Shown: one piece after another, positions 14,803 through 17,440 of the stretch | Numbering within the stretch: the stretch's first letter is position 1 | How the letters are laid out: every line of letters starts with the position of its first letter | Assembly (NCBI GenBank): GCA_964394815.1 | Contig: CAYMZC010000042.1 | Coordinates: 1 to 17,440, forward strand | DNA length: 17,440 nucleotides | From: Sandaracinobacteroides sp964394815 | GTDB taxonomy: Bacteria; Pseudomonadota; Alphaproteobacteria; Sphingomonadales; Sphingomonadaceae | Direction: 5' to 3' | Translations under genes and position numbers: made by a program | The notes under the pieces: generated by a model | Database searches by the model: none | Told to the model about the DNA's origin: nothing | The model's input: only the letters and a program-made list of their open reading frames with translations

Positions 14803-15426
14803 ATGGCAATGCCAAGAACCGCCACCGTCACCCGCACCACCAGCGAGACCGACGTTCATGTCAGCGTCAATCTCGATGGCAGCGGCCGTCGCGCGATTTC
14901 AACCGGGATCGGTTTCTACGACCACATGCTGGAGCAGCTTGCCCGGCACGGCCTGTTCGATCTCGAGATCCGCACCAAGGGCGACCTCCACATCGATGCC
15001 CACCACACGGTGGAAGACACGGCGCTGGCGCTGGGCGAGGCCTTCAGCAAGGCTCTGGGCGACCGCGCCGGCATCACCCGCTACGGCCACGCCCTCGTGC
15101 CGATGGATGAAGCGCTCGTGCGTGTCGCCCTCGACATTTCCGGCCGGCCCTTCCTCGTCTGGAAGCTGGGCTTCACCCAGCCACGCCTGGGCGAAATGGA
15201 CACCGAGCTTTTCTGGCACGTGTTCCACAGCTTCGCCCAGACGGCGGGCATCACCCTCCATGCCGAAGCGCTCTACGGCAGCAACAACCACCATATCGCC
15301 GAAGGGGCCTTCAAGGCGCTGGCACGGGCGCTGCGGCAGGCGGTCACCGTCGATCCGCGCCAGGCGGGCAGCATTCCCTCCACCAAGGGCAGCCTCGGAG
15401 GCTCCGGCCCGACGACGCTCGTCTGA
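14803..15426 (+). CDS. hisB: Imidazoleglycerol-phosphate dehydratase HisB
   Basis: The 207-residue monofunctional dehydratase converts imidazole glycerol phosphate to imidazole acetol phosphate. Metal- and substrate-binding motifs are complete: GFYDHMLEQLARHG (37-50), DAHHTVEDTALALG (65-78), HSFAQTAGITLHAE (142-155) and NNHHIAEGAFKALARALR (161-178). The C-terminus GSIPSTKGSLGG is also typical. It lacks the fused histidinol-phosphatase domain found in E. coli, as expected outside enterobacteria. The start is uncertain: ATG at 14803 or 14809 agrees with family length, and AAAGGG lies 12 bases before the first; a GTG at 14782 adds seven residues. It is the first his gene here, four bases before hisH. 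Confidence 0.96.
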   Translation: MAMPRTATVTRTTSETDVHVSVNLDGSGRRAISTGIGFYDHMLEQLARHGLFDLEIRTKGDLHIDAHHTVEDTALALGEAFSKALGDRAGITRYGHALVPMDEALVRVALDISGRPFLVWKLGFTQPRLGEMDTELFWHVFHSFAQTAGITLHAEALYGSNNHHIAEGAFKALARALRQAVTVDPRQAGSIPSTKGSLGGSGPTTLV

Positions 15427-15430
15427 CCCG

Positions 15431-16054
15431 ATGACGGTCGCTCTCATCGACTATGGCGCGGGCAATCTCCGCTCGGCCGCCAAGGCGCTCGAAGCCGCCG
15501 GCGCGACCGGCGTGACCGTGACAGCCGACCCCGCAGTCGTCAGCCGTGCAGGCCGCATCCTGCTTCCCGGCGTCGGCGCCTTCGGGGCATGCGCGTCTGC
15601 CCTGCGCGCCATTCCCGGCATGGAGGAAGCGCTCCACCGCAGCGTTCGCGAAGCGGGCGTGCCTTTCCTCGGCATCTGCGTCGGCATGCAGCTGATGGCG
15701 ACCGAAGGCGAGGAATTCGGCCGGCATGCCGGGCTGGGCTGGATACGCGGCACGGTCAGGCGCATGCAGCCCGGCGGCCTCAAGGTGCCCCAGATAGGCT
15801 GGAACGAGGTTCTCCCCGAAAGCGGGGCCCTCCCCGAAAGCGGGACCCTTGTCCGCCGCGGCTTCGCCTATTTCGTGCACAGCTATGCCATGCAGCCCGA
15901 CAATATCGCCGACATCGCCGCCCGCTGCGACTATGGCGGCCCGGTCGTCGCAGCCGTCCAGCGCGCGAACATGCTGGGCGTGCAGTTCCACCCCGAGAAG
16001 AGCCAGGCCTATGGCATAGACCTGCTGGCGCGCTGGCTCGCCTGGAAACCCTGA
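15431..16054 (+). CDS. hisH: Imidazole glycerol phosphate synthase glutaminase subunit HisH
   Basis: The 207-residue class I glutamine amidotransferase supplies ammonia to HisF. It starts with the typical VALIDYGAGNLRSAAKALE. The nucleophile is Cys83 in GICVGMQLM. The oxyanion-region segment LPGVGAFG (45-52) and the catalytic His187/Glu189 in VQFHPEKSQAYG are all present, so the protein should be active. A six-residue tandem duplication, LPESGA-LPESGT (128-139), encoded by an 18-bp DNA repeat, lies between GWNEV and the conserved FAYFVHSYA. This is a surface loop region in the family. The start ATG at 15431 is four bases after the hisB stop. The stop directly abuts the hisA start. Confidence 0.96.
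   Translation: MTVALIDYGAGNLRSAAKALEAAGATGVTVTADPAVVSRAGRILLPGVGAFGACASALRAIPGMEEALHRSVREAGVPFLGICVGMQLMATEGEEFGRHAGLGWIRGTVRRMQPGGLKVPQIGWNEVLPESGALPESGTLVRRGFAYFVHSYAMQPDNIADIAARCDYGGPVVAAVQRANMLGVQFHPEKSQAYGIDLLARWLAWKP
15812..15847. repeat. 18-bp tandem duplication inside hisH
   Basis: CTCCCCGAAAGCGGGGCC (15812-15829) is followed directly by CTCCCCGAAAGCGGGACC (15830-15847), 17 of 18 bases identical. It keeps the frame and adds one LPESGx unit. Confidence 0.9.
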
Positions 16055-16777
16055 ATGACCTTCACCCTCTATCCCGCCATCGACCTCAAGCAGGGCAAGG
16101 TCGTCCGCCTCGCCGAGGGGGACATGGACCGCGCCACCGTCTACGCCGAAGATCCGGCGGCCCAGGCCGCGGCCTTTGCCGAAGCCGGGGCCGGCTGGCT
16201 TCATGTCGTCGATCTCGATGGCGCCTTTGCCGGCGAAGCCCGCAACGCGTCGGCCGTCGAGGCCATTCTCGCTGCAACGACGGCGCGGGTGCAGATCGGC
16301 GGCGGCATCCGCACCATGGCCGCCATCGAGCGCTGGTTTCGCCTCGGCGTCGAGCGGGTGATCATCGGCACGGCCGCGCTCAGCGATCCCGCACTGGTGC
16401 GTGCGGCCGCGGCCGACCATCCCGACAGGATCGTCGTCGCCGTCGACGCCCGCGACGGCATGGTCGCAACACGCGGCTGGGCCGATGTTTCCGATGTGCC
16501 GGTCACCGACATGGGCCGTCGCTTCGAGGATGCGGGCGTTGCTGCCCTGCTCTTCACCGATGTCGGCCGCGACGGGCTGCTGAAGGGCGTCAATGTCGAG
16601 GCAACGGCCGCACTGGCACGCGCCGTCCGCCTTCCCGTCATCGCATCCGGCGGCCTTGCCGAACTGTCCGAAATCCGCACGCTGCGCACCAGGCATGGAA
16701 TCGAGGGCGTCATCGCCGGGCGCTCCCTCTATGATGGCCGCATCGACCTCAAGGCCGCGCTGGAGGCCTGCCGGTGA
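16055..16777 (+). CDS. hisA: Phosphoribosylformimino-5-aminoimidazole carboxamide ribotide isomerase HisA
   Basis: The 240-residue (beta/alpha)8-barrel enzyme converts ProFAR to PRFAR, the substrate of HisF. The N-terminal YPAIDLKQGKVVRL carries catalytic Asp10. The second acid is Asp131 in VVAVDARDG. Phosphate-binding loops IGGGIRT (81-87), VIIGTAAL (102-109), FTDVGRDG (167-174) and IASGGL (196-201) are in the expected order, and AGRSLYDG closes the barrel. The ATG begins at the base after the hisH stop, and the stop overlaps the hisF GTG by three bases, so translation is coupled. Confidence 0.96.
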   Translation: MTFTLYPAIDLKQGKVVRLAEGDMDRATVYAEDPAAQAAAFAEAGAGWLHVVDLDGAFAGEARNASAVEAILAATTARVQIGGGIRTMAAIERWFRLGVERVIIGTAALSDPALVRAAAADHPDRIVVAVDARDGMVATRGWADVSDVPVTDMGRRFEDAGVAALLFTDVGRDGLLKGVNVEATAALARAVRLPVIASGGLAELSEIRTLRTRHGIEGVIAGRSLYDGRIDLKAALEACR

Positions 16778-17440
16778 CACTCGCTGTCCGGGTCATTCCC
16801 TGTCTCGATGTCGCCAACGGGCGGGTCGTCAAGGGTGTTAACTTCGTCGGCCTGCGTGACGCGGGCGACCCGGTCGAGGCAGCGACCCGCTATGACGCCG
16901 AGGGCGCGGATGAACTGGTCTTCCTCGACATCACCGCAAGCCACGAGGATCGCGGAATCCTGCTCGACATCCTGGCCTCCACCGCCGAACGCTGCTTCAT
17001 GCCGCTGACGGTTGGCGGCGGCGTGCGCACTGCCGCCGACGTGCGTGCCCTGCTGAAGGCCGGCGCCGACAAGGTCTCGATCAACTCGGCCGCCGTCGCC
17101 AGGCCCGAGCTTGTTGGCGAACTGGCCCGCACCTTCGGGGAGCAGTGCATCACCGTTGCCATCGATGCCAAAGCGGTTGCACCCGGCCGGTGGGAGATTT
17201 TCACCCATGGCGGCCGCCGCGCCACCGGCATCGATGCCGTGGCCTTTGCGCAGCAGGTCGCAGCCCTTGGCGCCGGCGAAATCCTCCTCACCTCCATGGA
17301 CCGGGACGGCACCCGCAGCGGCTATGACCTGCCTTTGCTGAAGGCCGTGTCGGCTGCGGTGCCGGTGCCCGTGGTCGCTTCGGGCGGGGTCGGCGGGGTG
17401 GAGGATCTTGTCGCCGGTGTCGTCGAGGGCGGCGCTTCGG
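16774..17440 (+). CDS. hisF: Imidazole glycerol phosphate synthase cyclase subunit HisF (3' end outside window)
   Basis: This is the first 222 residues of a protein normally about 250 long; the window ends inside the gene. It starts at GTG 16774, overlapping the hisA stop (GTGA), and reads MTLAVRVIPCLDVANGRVVKG. Catalytic residues Asp12 (PCLDV) and Asp131 (AIDAK) are present, as are VFLDITAS, LTVGGGVRT, KVSINSAAV, LLTSMDRDGT and VVASGGVGG. HisF uses ammonia delivered by HisH to convert PRFAR into imidazole glycerol phosphate and AICAR. The GTG is preferred because it is the only start that precedes the conserved N-terminal strand and it gives the usual coupled overlap. The gene most often following hisF in this order is hisE, which would lie beyond the edge. 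Confidence 0.95.
   Translation, partial: MTLAVRVIPCLDVANGRVVKGVNFVGLRDAGDPVEAATRYDAEGADELVFLDITASHEDRGILLDILASTAERCFMPLTVGGGVRTAADVRALLKAGADKVSINSAAVARPELVGELARTFGEQCITVAIDAKAVAPGRWEIFTHGGRRATGIDAVAFAQQVAALGAGEILLTSMDRDGTRSGYDLPLLKAVSAAVPVPVVASGGVGGVEDLVAGVVEGGAS

Noticed and set aside
15344..16780. A 478-codon minus-strand frame
   Set aside because: It lies opposite hisB, hisH and hisA, all of which have complete catalytic motifs; it is a GC-bias shadow.

Overview
The window looks like chromosomal DNA of a GC-rich alphaproteobacterium, probably close to Sphingomonadales. Four things point that way. There is a PEP-CTERM signal of the PEPxxW...GFGLVG...RRRR type. The histidine genes run hisB-hisH-hisA-hisF. 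A perfect GTTC-N7-GTTC site, the alphaproteobacterial LexA box form, precedes rmuC. A stand-alone SWIB-domain protein is present. The lineage is an inference; there is no rRNA or tRNA gene to confirm it. Thirteen complete protein genes and one truncated at the right edge are supported. I saw no insertion sequence, phage genes or CRISPR array. The very long overlapping open frames opposite real genes are GC-bias shadows.

Layout. 67-2706: a divergent pair, a zinc-free MDR/quinone-oxidoreductase-type enzyme (-) and an acyl-CoA synthetase (+). The latter converges on the next operon across a strong hairpin. 2781-7959 (-): a three-gene operon transcribed right to left. It encodes an OmpR-type response regulator, then a secreted LysM-FecR protein ending in a PEP-CTERM-like signal, then a CHASE2-PAS histidine kinase. 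7960-8395: a 436-bp divergent control region with nested symmetric repeats. 8396-9175 (+): a secreted CsgG-like protein with two glycine-rich inserts. 9529-9786 (+): a SWIB protein with a terminator. 9959-13059 (-): an FAD oxidoreductase of geranylgeranyl-reductase type, a XerD-type recombinase and an SMP-30/gluconolactonase-like protein. 13261-14736 (+): rmuC behind the LexA-type box. 14803-17440 (+): hisB, hisH, hisA and the first 222 codons of hisF.

How they work together. The his genes form a tightly packed operon for the middle steps of histidine synthesis: HisA makes PRFAR, HisH/HisF turn it into imidazole glycerol phosphate, and HisB dehydrates that. The most interesting region is 2781-9175. 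The kinase has an extracytoplasmic CHASE2 sensor. Its operon contains a cell-wall-binding, surface-anchored-looking FecR protein translationally coupled to the regulator. A CsgG-like protein is divergently transcribed from the shared control region. My inference is an envelope or surface-matrix sensing circuit in which the FecR/LysM protein is either a co-sensor or the regulated surface component. Function cannot be proven from sequence alone.
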